Assembly (NCBI RefSeq): GCF_964199965.1
Contig: NZ_CAXMZT010000014.1
Coordinates: forward strand, 1-64,000
Source: JAFIFT01 sp020051095
GTDB lineage: Bacteria > Pseudomonadota > Gammaproteobacteria > Legionellales > Legionellaceae
Direction: 5' to 3'
DNA length: 64,000 nucleotides
Part shown: one piece after another, positions 52,230 to 61,486 of the stretch
Layout of the letters: each line of letters opens with the position of its first letter
Numbering within the stretch: position 1 is the stretch's first letter
The notes under the pieces: generated by a model
What the model was told of the DNA's origin: nothing
What the model saw: only the letters and a program-made list of their open reading frames with translations
Databases searched by the model: none
Made by a program: the position numbers and the translations under genes

Positions 52230-54413
52230 TTAGAATGGCACATCCTCTTGCTTCGATAAATTAGCATAGGAAAGCACCAACCACTTGGTGCCATGCAAAT
52301 CAAAATTCACTTGCACGCGCTGATGGGCACCGCTGCCTTCAAACGCCAAAATGGTTCCAGCGCCGAACTTGGCATGATAGACCGTCTCTCCCAAACGAAA
52401 ACCACAATCCGGATGCATGGCGCTTGAAAAGGAATTGCCAGAGGTTGTCGGTGTGAAGGCTTTTTGACTTCGCAACGAGTCAATGAGCGCCGATGGTAAT
52501 TCATGGAGAAAGCGCGAAGGGCGATGGTACTCTTCGCGACCATACTGCCTTCGGATTTCCGCGTAGGTTAAAATTAACTGCTCCATGGCCCTTGTCATTC
52601 CCACATAACATAACCGCCGTTCCTCTTCTAATCGACCGGCTTCCTCATGCGATTGCTGGCTCGGAAATACCCCCTCTTCTAAGCCGATGATAAAGACATA
52701 AGGAAACTCAAGACCTTTGGCAGCATGCAATGTCATCAGGTGGACAGAAAGTTCATGCGCATCGGCTTGCATCTCCCCCGATTCCAGTGATGCGTGGGCG
52801 AGAAATCCCCCTAGTATCGTCAGGGTTTCATCAACATCGCCGCCTTCTTCGAATCGAAACTGCCTGGCTGCGCTGACTAATTCTTTTAAGTTTTCTAGCT
52901 TCGCTTCGCCTTTATCCCCTTTCATATTTTCATAAAGCGTTTCCAAGCCACTGAGTTGAATCACGGTTTGAACTTGTGTTTCAAGGGTGTCAGACGATAA
53001 ATCATGACGCATTTGTTTAATCAGGGTTAAAAACCCAGCTAAGGCATTGGCAGCCCGGGTGGGTAGTCGGTTTTCATCGAGGTGTATCTCGGCCGCCTGC
53101 CATAATGACATATCATTTTCTCTGGCTTCAACTCGCAAACTATCCACCGTTTTCTCACCAATTCCCCGTGTGGGTAAATTGACCACACGTTCAAAGGCTG
53201 TATCATCGTGTTCATTCAACATTAAGCGCAAATAAGCAAGGGCATCTTTAATTTCAGCGCGCTCAAAAAAACGCATGCCGCCATAAATTCGATACGAAAT
53301 CCCTGCTCTGATTAATGATTCTTCCATTACCCGGGATAACGCATTCGAGCGGTATAAAACCGCAATTTCGTCGGGACGCGTGCCTTTATCTAAAATCTGT
53401 TGTATTTTTTCAGCAACAAATCGCGCTTCTTCAATTTCATTGAAGGCTGAGAACAACATGATTTTTTCGCCATCACTGCCTTCGGTCCATAAGTTCTTTC
53501 CCATGCGGCCTTGATTATTGCTAATTAAATGGTTGGCTGCCTGTAATATAGTTGCTGTGGAACGGTAATTCTGTTCCAAGCGAATGGTATCGACGTGAGA
53601 AAAATCACGAACAAATTGCTCGATATTTTCAACTTTCGCCCCGCGCCAGCCATAAATGGATTGGTCATCATCACCCACGGCCATCACCGCCATCTCATCG
53701 CCGGCTATAAGCCTTATCCATGCATATTGAATGGTATTGGTATCTTGAAATTCATCCACTAAAATCGCTTGAAATCGCTGACGATAGTGGGCAAGAATCG
53801 TTGGGTTATCTCGCAATAGTTCATGTGCTCTAAGCATCAATTCAGCAAAATCGACAACCCCAGCAATTTGGCAAGCTTGCTCATAAGCCAAATAAATTCG
53901 CTGGAGCGTTTTCTCAGGACCATACGAGAGCGTTTGAATGTGCTTAGCACGAATGCCTTCATCTTTTTTGTTGTTAATATAGGCTTGTGCTTTTTTGGGA
54001 GGCCATTGGTCAGGATCCAGGTTTAACGAAGCAATGACTCGTTTCACCATACGCAATTGATCATCACTATCGAGAATATGAAACTGCTCAGGTAAGTTTG
54101 CTTCTTTAAAATGACGACGCAACAAGCGGTGGCATAGCCCATGAAACGTTCCCACCCAAAATCCCATCATTGGAATATCAAGCAATTCTTGTAAGCGCGC
54201 CTTCATCTCACCTGCGGCTTTGTTGGTGAAAGTCACCGCAAGGATGGATTGGGGAGATAATTCCATTTCAGCAATCAGCCAGGCAATCCGGCTCACCAAC
54301 ACCCGTGTTTTACCACTGCCCGCACCGGCTAAAACCAACATATTGCCTAATGGCGCGGTGACCGCTTCGTATTGCTTATCATTTAACCCATGTAACATCG
54401 ATAATTGAGACAT
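52230..54413 (-). CDS. uvrD: DNA helicase II UvrD
   Basis: A 727-residue SF1A 3'-5' DNA helicase for nucleotide-excision and mismatch repair. All motifs are seen: Q/I GLNDKQYEAV and LAGAGSGKTRVL, motif Ia AVTFTNKAAGEM, II ILVDEFQDTN, III VMAVGDDDQSIYGWRGA, IV LEQNYRST, V VHLMTLHAAKGLEFP and VI LCYVGMTRAM. The C-terminal Tudor-like domain is present (GETVYHAKFGAGTILAFEG). The ATG at 54413 is used since it gives the family's N-terminus. It precedes ygjP by 79 bp on the same strand. Confidence 0.95.
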   Translation of the reverse strand: MSQLSMLHGLNDKQYEAVTAPLGNMLVLAGAGSGKTRVLVSRIAWLIAEMELSPQSILAVTFTNKAAGEMKARLQELLDIPMMGFWVGTFHGLCHRLLRRHFKEANLPEQFHILDSDDQLRMVKRVIASLNLDPDQWPPKKAQAYINNKKDEGIRAKHIQTLSYGPEKTLQRIYLAYEQACQIAGVVDFAELMLRAHELLRDNPTILAHYRQRFQAILVDEFQDTNTIQYAWIRLIAGDEMAVMAVGDDDQSIYGWRGAKVENIEQFVRDFSHVDTIRLEQNYRSTATILQAANHLISNNQGRMGKNLWTEGSDGEKIMLFSAFNEIEEARFVAEKIQQILDKGTRPDEIAVLYRSNALSRVMEESLIRAGISYRIYGGMRFFERAEIKDALAYLRLMLNEHDDTAFERVVNLPTRGIGEKTVDSLRVEARENDMSLWQAAEIHLDENRLPTRAANALAGFLTLIKQMRHDLSSDTLETQVQTVIQLSGLETLYENMKGDKGEAKLENLKELVSAARQFRFEEGGDVDETLTILGGFLAHASLESGEMQADAHELSVHLMTLHAAKGLEFPYVFIIGLEEGVFPSQQSHEEAGRLEEERRLCYVGMTRAMEQLILTYAEIRRQYGREEYHRPSRFLHELPSALIDSLRSQKAFTPTTSGNSFSSAMHPDCGFRLGETVYHAKFGAGTILAFEGSGAHQRVQVNFDLHGTKWLVLSYANLSKQEDVPF

Positions 54414-54620
54414 AACGCACAAATTCAAAAATTCGAAAGACCTGCATTATGATAAATTTAGCCTAAAATGACAAATGTTGTATTTCGGAAACGGTGAGGG
54501 CGCGCAAACGTCAGGTTAAGTCACCATGCGTTTTAATAGTTCGACTTCTCTTAGCAAGGAAGGAGTGCTTTACATTTTAGTCTATTTTGAGATAATGGTT
54601 TTTTTTTGCCCGAGGATACC

Positions 54621-55304
54621 ATGGCTGGATTTCTACCTTATTGGATTGCCAATCCCTTAACCAATTTTTTTGGAAACCGTATCGACTTCTCCAATTTTGG
54701 TCGCTCCACTCAAGAAAAAGGGTTGTCCCCGTCGAATTATTCCACCCAACAATTATTGGATAGGGCTTTCATTTGGGGGGGCATTATTGTTGGTGGCGCA
54801 GCGGGCTACTTCTTGAAACAACAACTCCAAGAAGAAGGCAGTCCTTATGCCACAGCACTCTCTATCACCGCCGGTGTATTAGCGGGCTTTTTCCTTACCC
54901 ACGCTAAGGTTAGCCAGGCCCGTGTTAGCCATCGGATGCATTTGATAGAACAAATAAATGGAATCGAATCGGGGATTAAAAACTGTTTAGATTCGTATCT
55001 CACTCGTTGTGATGAAGACGACAGAGCACCAGTGCGAGCAAACATAATGTCATTAATTGAGGATATCAAGCAGTATTCACTGAGCAATCAAGAACGCTCC
55101 AATGCGACCTTAACCTTACTAAAGCGCAAAGCGGGACTTGAACATCTTTTGACGTCATTGACAGAAGATAAGCAAGATAGTGGTGTTGATTCTAAACAAA
55201 TCGCTAAATTTTGGAAACAGGAAAGGCAAATATTATTAAATTCGATTATCGAAGGCCCTGTTGACATACAAAGCTTCACTCAATCGAACACCCACTCAAT
55301 GTAA
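54621..55304 (+). CDS. hypothetical small membrane protein
   Basis: A 227-residue protein not recognised. It has a short N-terminal region, two hydrophobic segments (IWGGIIVGGAAGYFL and ALSITAGVLAGFFLTHA, about residues 50-95), and a charged helical C-terminus (EDIKQYSLSNQERSNATLTLLK in part). No signal peptide. The ATG at 54621 is preceded by GAGGATACC; the longer TTG form is rejected. A Gly/Ala-rich double membrane segment is also seen in the KSPV-repeat proteins but without sequence similarity. Function unknown. Confidence 0.68.
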   Translation: MAGFLPYWIANPLTNFFGNRIDFSNFGRSTQEKGLSPSNYSTQQLLDRAFIWGGIIVGGAAGYFLKQQLQEEGSPYATALSITAGVLAGFFLTHAKVSQARVSHRMHLIEQINGIESGIKNCLDSYLTRCDEDDRAPVRANIMSLIEDIKQYSLSNQERSNATLTLLKRKAGLEHLLTSLTEDKQDSGVDSKQIAKFWKQERQILLNSIIEGPVDIQSFTQSNTHSM

Positions 55305-55313
55305 TATCAAGCT

Positions 55314-55386
55314 GTCGGGCCAAGGCCCGACCTACAATTTTTGTTTTCCTCGGCTCATAGCTCGTAGGTTGGGCTTTAGCCCAACG
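55314..55386. repeat. palindromic dispersed repeat, family 2 copy B
   Basis: GTCGGGCCAAGGCCCGACCTAC on the left and CGTAGGTTGGGCTTTAGCCC on the right. The left unit is the same as in 16732-16808; the right unit is a diverged relative. Each half is itself a palindrome. Confidence 0.75.
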
Positions 55387-55479
55387 ATAAATGTGTTCCT
55401 TCCCCTCACTTTTTAAAATTCCCTGCTACACTTGTTAAGGTAACAAACTTATCTTTTTCAAACGACAATGGAGATCATG

Positions 55480-55833
55480 ATGAAAAAAGGTACTCAACTC
55501 GCTCTAGCAGCGATTTTAGGCAGCACGATGGCAAGTGCTGCCAATGCAGGTCAAGTGGATGCTTTTGATATTGGAAAAGTGTTTGACGATGGTTTTAGTT
55601 TATATATCCAGCCCAAAAATCTGATTGGCCAACATGTGAAAATGATCGGTCAGAATAATAAAATCACGGGGAAATTTGTGGTGATGAATGCAACCGTCAA
55701 CTGCAGCGGAAGTGACAAAACCATTACCTTAATGTTAAAAAATAAAGATACCGGAAAATCCGAAACCATCACCAAAAATATTAAAAGTAACAGCAGCGAG
55801 TTGCTTTGCCAAAGCCCCGTTGGCTACAATTAA
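55480..55833 (+). CDS. small exported hypothetical protein
   Basis: A 117-residue protein with a clear signal peptide (MKKGTQLALAAILGSTMASAANAG, first 20 shown as MKKGTQLALAAILGSTMASA). The mature part of about 93 residues is polar with alternating hydrophobics (FVVMNATVNCSGSDKTITLM) and two cysteines (CSGS, LLCQSP) that could form a disulfide. I do not recognise it. The ATG at 55480 has GGAG six bases upstream. A strong symmetrical terminator follows and separates it from argH. Confidence 0.7.
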   Translation: MKKGTQLALAAILGSTMASAANAGQVDAFDIGKVFDDGFSLYIQPKNLIGQHVKMIGQNNKITGKFVVMNATVNCSGSDKTITLMLKNKDTGKSETITKNIKSNSSELLCQSPVGYN

Positions 55834-55840
55834 TCGCTCC

Positions 55841-55866
55841 CCCGAGTAAGCATCAGCTTACTCGGG
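55841..55866. terminator. bidirectional terminator between small exported gene and argH
   Basis: Perfect 10-bp stem CCCGAGTAAG / CTTACTCGGG around CATCAG, placed between two convergent genes. Only short T-runs flank it, so it may act on either strand with moderate efficiency. Confidence 0.65.
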
Positions 55867-55874
55867 AACATTTC

Positions 55875-57299
55875 TTAGGATACCTTCACTTGCAAAACCT
55901 CAGATTTCTTAGCTAACCAGTCAGCTACGTGTTGCAAATCATGACCTGCCTGGTTTATTTGAGCTAATACAGACGCTTTGGCAGTTCCCCCATGCGCTGA
56001 ATGGGCTTCAACGACTTGCTCGCAAGCTAGGCAAGCATACACGTCCTCTTCGAAAGCGGAACAAAAAGACATTAATGTTGAGAGCGGTAATGTGAGTAAC
56101 GTTTGATTTTGCTCCAAACAATGACGAACTAACTGCCCCGTCACTTCATGGGCTTGTCTAAAGGTTAGTCCTTTTTGAGTTAGGTAATTCGCCAATTGTG
56201 TCGCATTGGAGAAGTCATTTTCGACCGCAGATAACATGGTTTCTTGCTGAATGGCCATGGATTTTAGCATCTCAGGATAAATGGTCAGGGTATTGGTGAG
56301 TGTTTTTACCACATCAAACAACCCTTCTTTATCTTCTTGCAGATCTTTATTGTACGCTAATGGCAAACCTTTCAGGGTTGTTAATAACCCCATCAAGGAT
56401 CCATAGACCCTTCCCACTTTTCCTCTTGCTAATTCTGCCACATCCGGGTTTTTTTTCTGCGGCATCATGCTACTACCGGTGCAAAACGCATCATCTAAGG
56501 TGATAAACGAAAATTCTTGACTAGACCACAAGATTATCTCTTCACTTAACTTGGATAAATGCATCATAATCAAGGAGGCATCGAATAAAAATTCGGCGAT
56601 GAAATCGCGATTACTCACCGCATCCAAGCTGTTTTCATACACACCATCGAAATTGAGTAACGATGCGACATACGCCCTATCCACAGCCACCCCGCTGCCA
56701 GCTAAAGCCCCCGCTCCCAAGGGACTGATATTAACACTGGCAAATAAATTTTTTAAACGCTGGATGTCTCGAATAAACATAAAGCAATAGGCCATCATAT
56801 GGTGGGCAAACCGAACGGGTTCTGCGCGTTGCAAATGGGTATAACCCGGCATAATCACATCGATATGGGTGTTTGCCAACTCCATGAATGCCATCGCTAA
56901 TTGATGCAGTAATCCGATGTTTTGCAGGAGGTGATAACGCATATATAAATGTAAATCGAGCGCCACTTGATCATTTCGACTTCTTCCAGTGTGTAGCTTT
57001 CCTGCCTCCTCGCCAATGAGCTCAAACAACAATCGTTCGATATTCATATGAATATCCTCATCAGCCACCGAAAAACTGACTTCTTGTCGTTTAATCCTAT
57101 CGTGAATGGTGACTAAGCCATGACGAATCTTGTTAGCTGATTCTTCACTGATTAAATGACATTTTCCCAGCATAGTCACATGGGCAAGACTGCCTTGAAT
57201 ATCAAATTCCGCTAATGCTTGGTCAAATTGAATCGAAGCGCAATACTCATCAACTAACGCATGGGTTTCTTGATTAAATCGGCCGCCCCATAATTTCAT
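55875..57299 (-). CDS. argH: argininosuccinate lyase
   Basis: Last enzyme of arginine synthesis, 474 residues: cleaves argininosuccinate to arginine and fumarate. Fumarase/lyase signature GSSMMPQKKNPDVAELARG is intact, as are KLWGGRF at the start, HTGRSRNDQVALD and TQLANYLTQKGLTFRQAHE in part. The start overlaps the end of argG by 4 bp. It is the promoter-distal gene of the minus-strand argCJBFGH operon. Confidence 0.97.
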   Translation of the reverse strand: MKLWGGRFNQETHALVDEYCASIQFDQALAEFDIQGSLAHVTMLGKCHLISEESANKIRHGLVTIHDRIKRQEVSFSVADEDIHMNIERLLFELIGEEAGKLHTGRSRNDQVALDLHLYMRYHLLQNIGLLHQLAMAFMELANTHIDVIMPGYTHLQRAEPVRFAHHMMAYCFMFIRDIQRLKNLFASVNISPLGAGALAGSGVAVDRAYVASLLNFDGVYENSLDAVSNRDFIAEFLFDASLIMMHLSKLSEEIILWSSQEFSFITLDDAFCTGSSMMPQKKNPDVAELARGKVGRVYGSLMGLLTTLKGLPLAYNKDLQEDKEGLFDVVKTLTNTLTIYPEMLKSMAIQQETMLSAVENDFSNATQLANYLTQKGLTFRQAHEVTGQLVRHCLEQNQTLLTLPLSTLMSFCSAFEEDVYACLACEQVVEAHSAHGGTAKASVLAQINQAGHDLQHVADWLAKKSEVLQVKVS

Positions 57300-58504
57300 G
57301 ACTCTACCCCTTGGTGATTAACAATGGCGTTAACCTGAGAAGGTAATCCCCAAATTTTAATAAATCCGGTAGCCGCCTGATGATCAAATTTATCACCCGC
57401 TTGATACGTGGCTAGGTCCAGTTGATATAACGATTGAGCGGATTTTCTGCCAATCACAACTGCGTTTCCTTTGTGTAATTTCATCCTGACAACGCCATTG
57501 ACTGTTTTTTGTGTTTCATCGATAAAGACATTGATTGCTTCAAATAACGGTGAAAACCACAGGCCGTCATAGACAAGATTTGCAAACTTTTGCTCAATAA
57601 TGGCTTTGAAGTGCATCATATCGCGGGTTAAGCAGAGCGATTCCAGTGCTTGGTGTGCTTTAATTAATGTTAATGCGGCGGGAGCCTCATAGATTTCTCT
57701 TGATTTGATGCCGACTAATCGATTTTCCACATGATCGATTCGGCCAACACCGTGGGCCCCTGCCATTTCATTGAGTTCCACAATGATTTGCTCAAATGGC
57801 TTACTTACCCCATTGAGCTGGGTCGGGATCCCTTTCTCAAAGGAAATATCGATGATGAGTTCGCTATCAGGCGTCTTATCGATAGCTTGTGTCCAGGCGT
57901 AGGCCTCTTCAGGCGGCGCTGCCCAAGGGTCTTCCAACACACCGCATTCGCAGCTTCGCCCCCATAAATTTAAATCTATGCTAAACGGATTTTTCAAGTT
58001 GATTGGTAATGGAATACCATGCTTTTCGGCATACATAATTGCTTGTTCACGACTCATGGGAGACTCACGAACCGGTGCGACGATTTTTAAGTTTGGATCC
58101 AATGTGTTGATCGACACATCAAACCTGACTTGATCGTTGCCTTTTCCAGTGCATCCGTGTGCGACGGCCACAGCCCCTTCTTGGTGGGCAATTTCCACTA
58201 ACTTTTTAGCAATCAGCGGTCTTGAAAGCGCTGAGACTAACGGATAGACCCCTTCATACAAGGCATTCGCCTTGAGTGCTTTGCTTAAATACTGTTGGGC
58301 AAATTCTGCCTTTAAATCGACGACATGCGATTGAATAGCCCCGACTTTCAAGGCCTTATCTTTGATCGTTTGTAAATCCTTTCCCTCACCCACATCAGCC
58401 GAAACAGCGATCACATCATAATGGTAAGTATCTTGGAGCCATTTAATCGCCACCGATGTGTCTAAGCCGCCAGAATAGGCGAGTACAATTTTTTGATTGG
58501 TCAT
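57296..58504 (-). CDS. argG: argininosuccinate synthase
   Basis: ATP-dependent synthase joining citrulline and aspartate, 402 residues. ATP-binding AYSGGLDTSVAIKWL, then HGCTGKGNDQVRFD, and GRSCECGVLEDPWAAPPEEA (class-specific). The ATG at 58504 fits GGGG seven bases upstream and the family start MTNQKIVLAYSGG; an ATG two codons earlier is too close to that site. The end overlaps argH by 4 bp. Confidence 0.96.
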   Translation of the reverse strand: MTNQKIVLAYSGGLDTSVAIKWLQDTYHYDVIAVSADVGEGKDLQTIKDKALKVGAIQSHVVDLKAEFAQQYLSKALKANALYEGVYPLVSALSRPLIAKKLVEIAHQEGAVAVAHGCTGKGNDQVRFDVSINTLDPNLKIVAPVRESPMSREQAIMYAEKHGIPLPINLKNPFSIDLNLWGRSCECGVLEDPWAAPPEEAYAWTQAIDKTPDSELIIDISFEKGIPTQLNGVSKPFEQIIVELNEMAGAHGVGRIDHVENRLVGIKSREIYEAPAALTLIKAHQALESLCLTRDMMHFKAIIEQKFANLVYDGLWFSPLFEAINVFIDETQKTVNGVVRMKLHKGNAVVIGRKSAQSLYQLDLATYQAGDKFDHQAATGFIKIWGLPSQVNAIVNHQGVES

Positions 58505-58506
58505 GT

Positions 58507-59409
58507 TCATTCCCCGTAATTCATTAATAAATATAACAATGCTTTTTGCACATGCATTCGATTTTCACTTTGTTGGAATATCACCGAATTGGGGGCATCG
58601 GGTAAGGTTTCACTCACTTCTTTGCCTCGCTCCATCGGCATGCAATGCATAAAGACAGCATTTTCTTGAGCGTTAGCCATCAAAGCCTCATTGACTTGAT
58701 ACCCTTGAAAATCCTGCTCATTTTTTTGTGCAAATCCCATACTCGTCCAAACATCGGTATACACCGCATGACAATTCATCACTGCCTCTTGGGGATGACT
58801 AAAAGCCTTGACCATGGCGGGATCCTCAAGCATCTCAATGACCGATTGGTCCGGTTCAAAACCCGGTGGGCAACAATAATGAACCGTCACCCCCATTTTA
58901 TTCGCTAATAGCATCAAGCTATGTAAAACGTTATTCCCATCGCCTAGGTAAGCAATTTTCAACCCGTCCAACTGGCCGAATACTTCATAGAGTGTCATTA
59001 AATCTGCCAGTGACTGGCAGGGATGAAACTTATCCGTCAACCCATTGATGATTGGTATCTTGGCATAGGCTTTCATCACTGCCAAGTCCTCGTCGTCAAA
59101 AGTACGAATCATCATCGCTTGACAATACCCTTGAATCACACGAATAAAATCTTGTGGCAACTCGGATTTACGCGAAGCAGTGACGCTTTCTATCGCTTGT
59201 GCACCCAGTTGACTGATAGCGGCGGTGAAACTAAATCGGGTTCGTAAGGAAGGTTTTTCGAAAATCAGGGCCACGCATTGATTCGGAAATGCATTGGCAT
59301 GAAGTAAGGGGTTGCTCTTCATCTGGCATGCCAGGGTTAAAAGCATTTCAATATCGTGTTTACTCAACTCATGGCCAGTTAACACATGTTTTGTGGATAA
59401 TTTTGTCAT
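58507..59409 (-). CDS. argF: ornithine carbamoyltransferase
   Basis: Transfers carbamoyl phosphate to ornithine, 300 residues. Carbamoyl-phosphate site SLRTRFSFTAAI and the FEKPSLRT context, HPCQSLADLMTLYE, and the ornithine site MHCMPMERGKEVSE (family usually HCLP..R). The ATG at 59409 follows GGAGGTGGCTCT. It overlaps the preceding argB by 4 bp. Confidence 0.95.
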   Translation of the reverse strand: MTKLSTKHVLTGHELSKHDIEMLLTLACQMKSNPLLHANAFPNQCVALIFEKPSLRTRFSFTAAISQLGAQAIESVTASRKSELPQDFIRVIQGYCQAMMIRTFDDEDLAVMKAYAKIPIINGLTDKFHPCQSLADLMTLYEVFGQLDGLKIAYLGDGNNVLHSLMLLANKMGVTVHYCCPPGFEPDQSVIEMLEDPAMVKAFSHPQEAVMNCHAVYTDVWTSMGFAQKNEQDFQGYQVNEALMANAQENAVFMHCMPMERGKEVSETLPDAPNSVIFQQSENRMHVQKALLYLLMNYGE

Positions 59410-60287
59410 AGAGCCACCTCCAACATATGACTGATTTGCGAATGACATAAGGTACCAACACCTTTGGCGGTAAAAAGCTCTTCAAGCAGCACATGCTTGT
59501 GGTTACCATTGAGAATGTGAACATGGTTAAGATGGGATTTTAATGCAGCAATAATGGCTTTGCATTTGACTAACATCCCACCTTGAACTGTATGATTGAT
59601 AATCAAGGTTTCAAGTTCATCTAACGATACGTCAGATATCAAACAACCCTGTTTATCATAAATTCCCGCTTGATCAGTTAAATAAATCAATTTATCCACG
59701 TTTAAAGCAATGGCTAATTGGCAAGCAGCATAATCGGCATTAATATTCATGGGGTTACCTTGCTGATTAACACCCATGGGCGCAATCACCGGAATCACAC
59801 TAGATACACTGGATTGCTCTTTCAGTAAGCTAAGAATAGGCAACACATTGACCGATTTAATCATTCCCACATAACCGTGTTCCTGACTATAAGGATCACA
59901 TAGGAGCATGTTATTATCGCTGCCGGATAAGCCTGTTGCATGCAGGCCAATATGATTTAACTGCCTAACGAGTTGTTTATTGACGTGGCCGCATAACACC
60001 ATTTCAATGAGGTGGACCGCCTCAAACGATGTCACTCTTAAACCATCCAGAAATGTCGTTTCAACGCCATGGGCTTGTAAGGTTTGATTGATAGCCTTGC
60101 TACCACCATGCACAATCACAACATGAATACCTGCTTGCGTTAATAATTTTAAATCCAGGCAAATTTGTTCGAGATTCCCATTTTCCTCCAAAATGGAACC
60201 TCCCAGCTTAATTAAAAAAGTCTTGCCGCGAAACTGATTCACATAAGTAATAGCATCAATGATTTGAGAGACATGCGGATGATTCAT
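59406..60287 (-). CDS. argB: acetylglutamate kinase
   Basis: Phosphorylates N-acetylglutamate, 293 residues. Amino-acid kinase fold: FLIKLGGSILEENGNL, VIVHGGSKAINQTLQAHG, GLSGSDNNMLL and NINADYAACQLAIAL, followed by TDQAGIYDKQG. No N-terminal helix of the arginine-sensitive hexameric type is visible, so feedback by arginine is uncertain. It overlaps argJ by 4 bp and argF by 4 bp. Confidence 0.94.
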   Translation of the reverse strand: MNHPHVSQIIDAITYVNQFRGKTFLIKLGGSILEENGNLEQICLDLKLLTQAGIHVVIVHGGSKAINQTLQAHGVETTFLDGLRVTSFEAVHLIEMVLCGHVNKQLVRQLNHIGLHATGLSGSDNNMLLCDPYSQEHGYVGMIKSVNVLPILSLLKEQSSVSSVIPVIAPMGVNQQGNPMNINADYAACQLAIALNVDKLIYLTDQAGIYDKQGCLISDVSLDELETLIINHTVQGGMLVKCKAIIAALKSHLNHVHILNGNHKHVLLEELFTAKGVGTLCHSQISHMLEVAL

Positions 60288-61486
60288 GACAAATACTCCG
60301 CATTAATTTTGACGTACTTCTCCGTCAAGTCACATCCCCACGCCGTGGCAGACTTACCTCCCTGATTAAAATCGATGGTAATGCAAACGGTGTCTTCTTT
60401 CATTTTTTCTTTTAAACTATCCAATTGTTCATCCAGCACTGGGGCGCCTTGTTTAAATACCCAGACGTTTTGAATCCCAATATCGCATTGATGAAGTTGC
60501 TCGGATGTCACCCCTTCATTGCCTAGTTTGGCTAAGATCCTTCCCCAATTAGGGCTTTCGCCATAAATGGCTGTTTTGACCAAAGAGCTTGTGGTCACGC
60601 TTCTGGCAATTTTTTTTGCCAATGTTTCATCGTCTAAGCCTTGAACGGTGACTTCAATTAATTTGCTAGCACCCTCGCCATCTCTGGCAATGCTTTTTGC
60701 CAGCTCAACCATAATTTCCTCAACCGCGTTAGCAAATAATGCCAAATCCTGTTCGTGACTAATCGCTACGCCACTGCACCCATTCGCCATCATAAACACA
60801 CAGTCGTTAGTCGATGGGTCTGCGTCAACACTTATCATATTGAAGCTCTTATCACAGGCATGCTTGAGAATTTGCGTGGACTTTTCCATGCTAATTGCCG
60901 CATCGGTTAAAATATAACCCAACATGGTTGCCATGTTCGGGTGAATCATGCCCGATCCTTTGCAAATACCCGTGATATGAACCGGTTTGCCACCAATCGT
61001 AATTTCCTTATAAACCGTTTTAGGCACCAAATCGGTGGTTAGAATTGCCAATGCAAATTTCTCTGCCACGTTTGACACCCCTTTTACCAATAGCTCGATG
61101 GAATCAACAATTTTATCGATTTCAAGTTGCGCACCGATGACCCCAGTGGATGCTGTCAGCACTTGATTGGAAGCGCATGAAAGTGCACTGGCCGTGACAT
61201 CCGCCATTAACTGGTTATTGATAATGCCAATGTCTCCCGTCGCAGCATTCGCTTGGCCACTATTGGTGATAATGGCCCTGATGTTGTTAGCCGGTAATAG
61301 CGCTTTACAATATTGAATGGGTGCTGCTTGACAGGCATTTTGGGTAAACACCGCTGTTGTCACACAATCCTTTTCAGAAATAATCATTCCCAAATCCGGG
61401 CGAAATCGTCTCACACCGCAATTGACCCCACCGGCACTAAACCCTGTGGGTAGTTTGGTTCGATAAATACCTGCCCCTAGATTCAT
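60284..61486 (-). CDS. argJ: bifunctional ornithine acetyltransferase/N-acetylglutamate synthase
   Basis: A 400-residue self-cleaving protein that transfers the acetyl group of acetylornithine to glutamate. The autocleavage motif is MIHPNMATMLGY, with cleavage before the Thr. N-terminal GVNCGVRRFRPDLG and C-terminal GESPNWGRILAKLG are family features. With argJ a cyclic pathway is possible without argA; whether it also uses acetyl-CoA cannot be told. RBS CAGGGGGGATT is the strongest in the operon. It overlaps argC by 4 bp. Confidence 0.96.
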   Translation of the reverse strand: MNLGAGIYRTKLPTGFSAGGVNCGVRRFRPDLGMIISEKDCVTTAVFTQNACQAAPIQYCKALLPANNIRAIITNSGQANAATGDIGIINNQLMADVTASALSCASNQVLTASTGVIGAQLEIDKIVDSIELLVKGVSNVAEKFALAILTTDLVPKTVYKEITIGGKPVHITGICKGSGMIHPNMATMLGYILTDAAISMEKSTQILKHACDKSFNMISVDADPSTNDCVFMMANGCSGVAISHEQDLALFANAVEEIMVELAKSIARDGEGASKLIEVTVQGLDDETLAKKIARSVTTSSLVKTAIYGESPNWGRILAKLGNEGVTSEQLHQCDIGIQNVWVFKQGAPVLDEQLDSLKEKMKEDTVCITIDFNQGGKSATAWGCDLTEKYVKINAEYLS

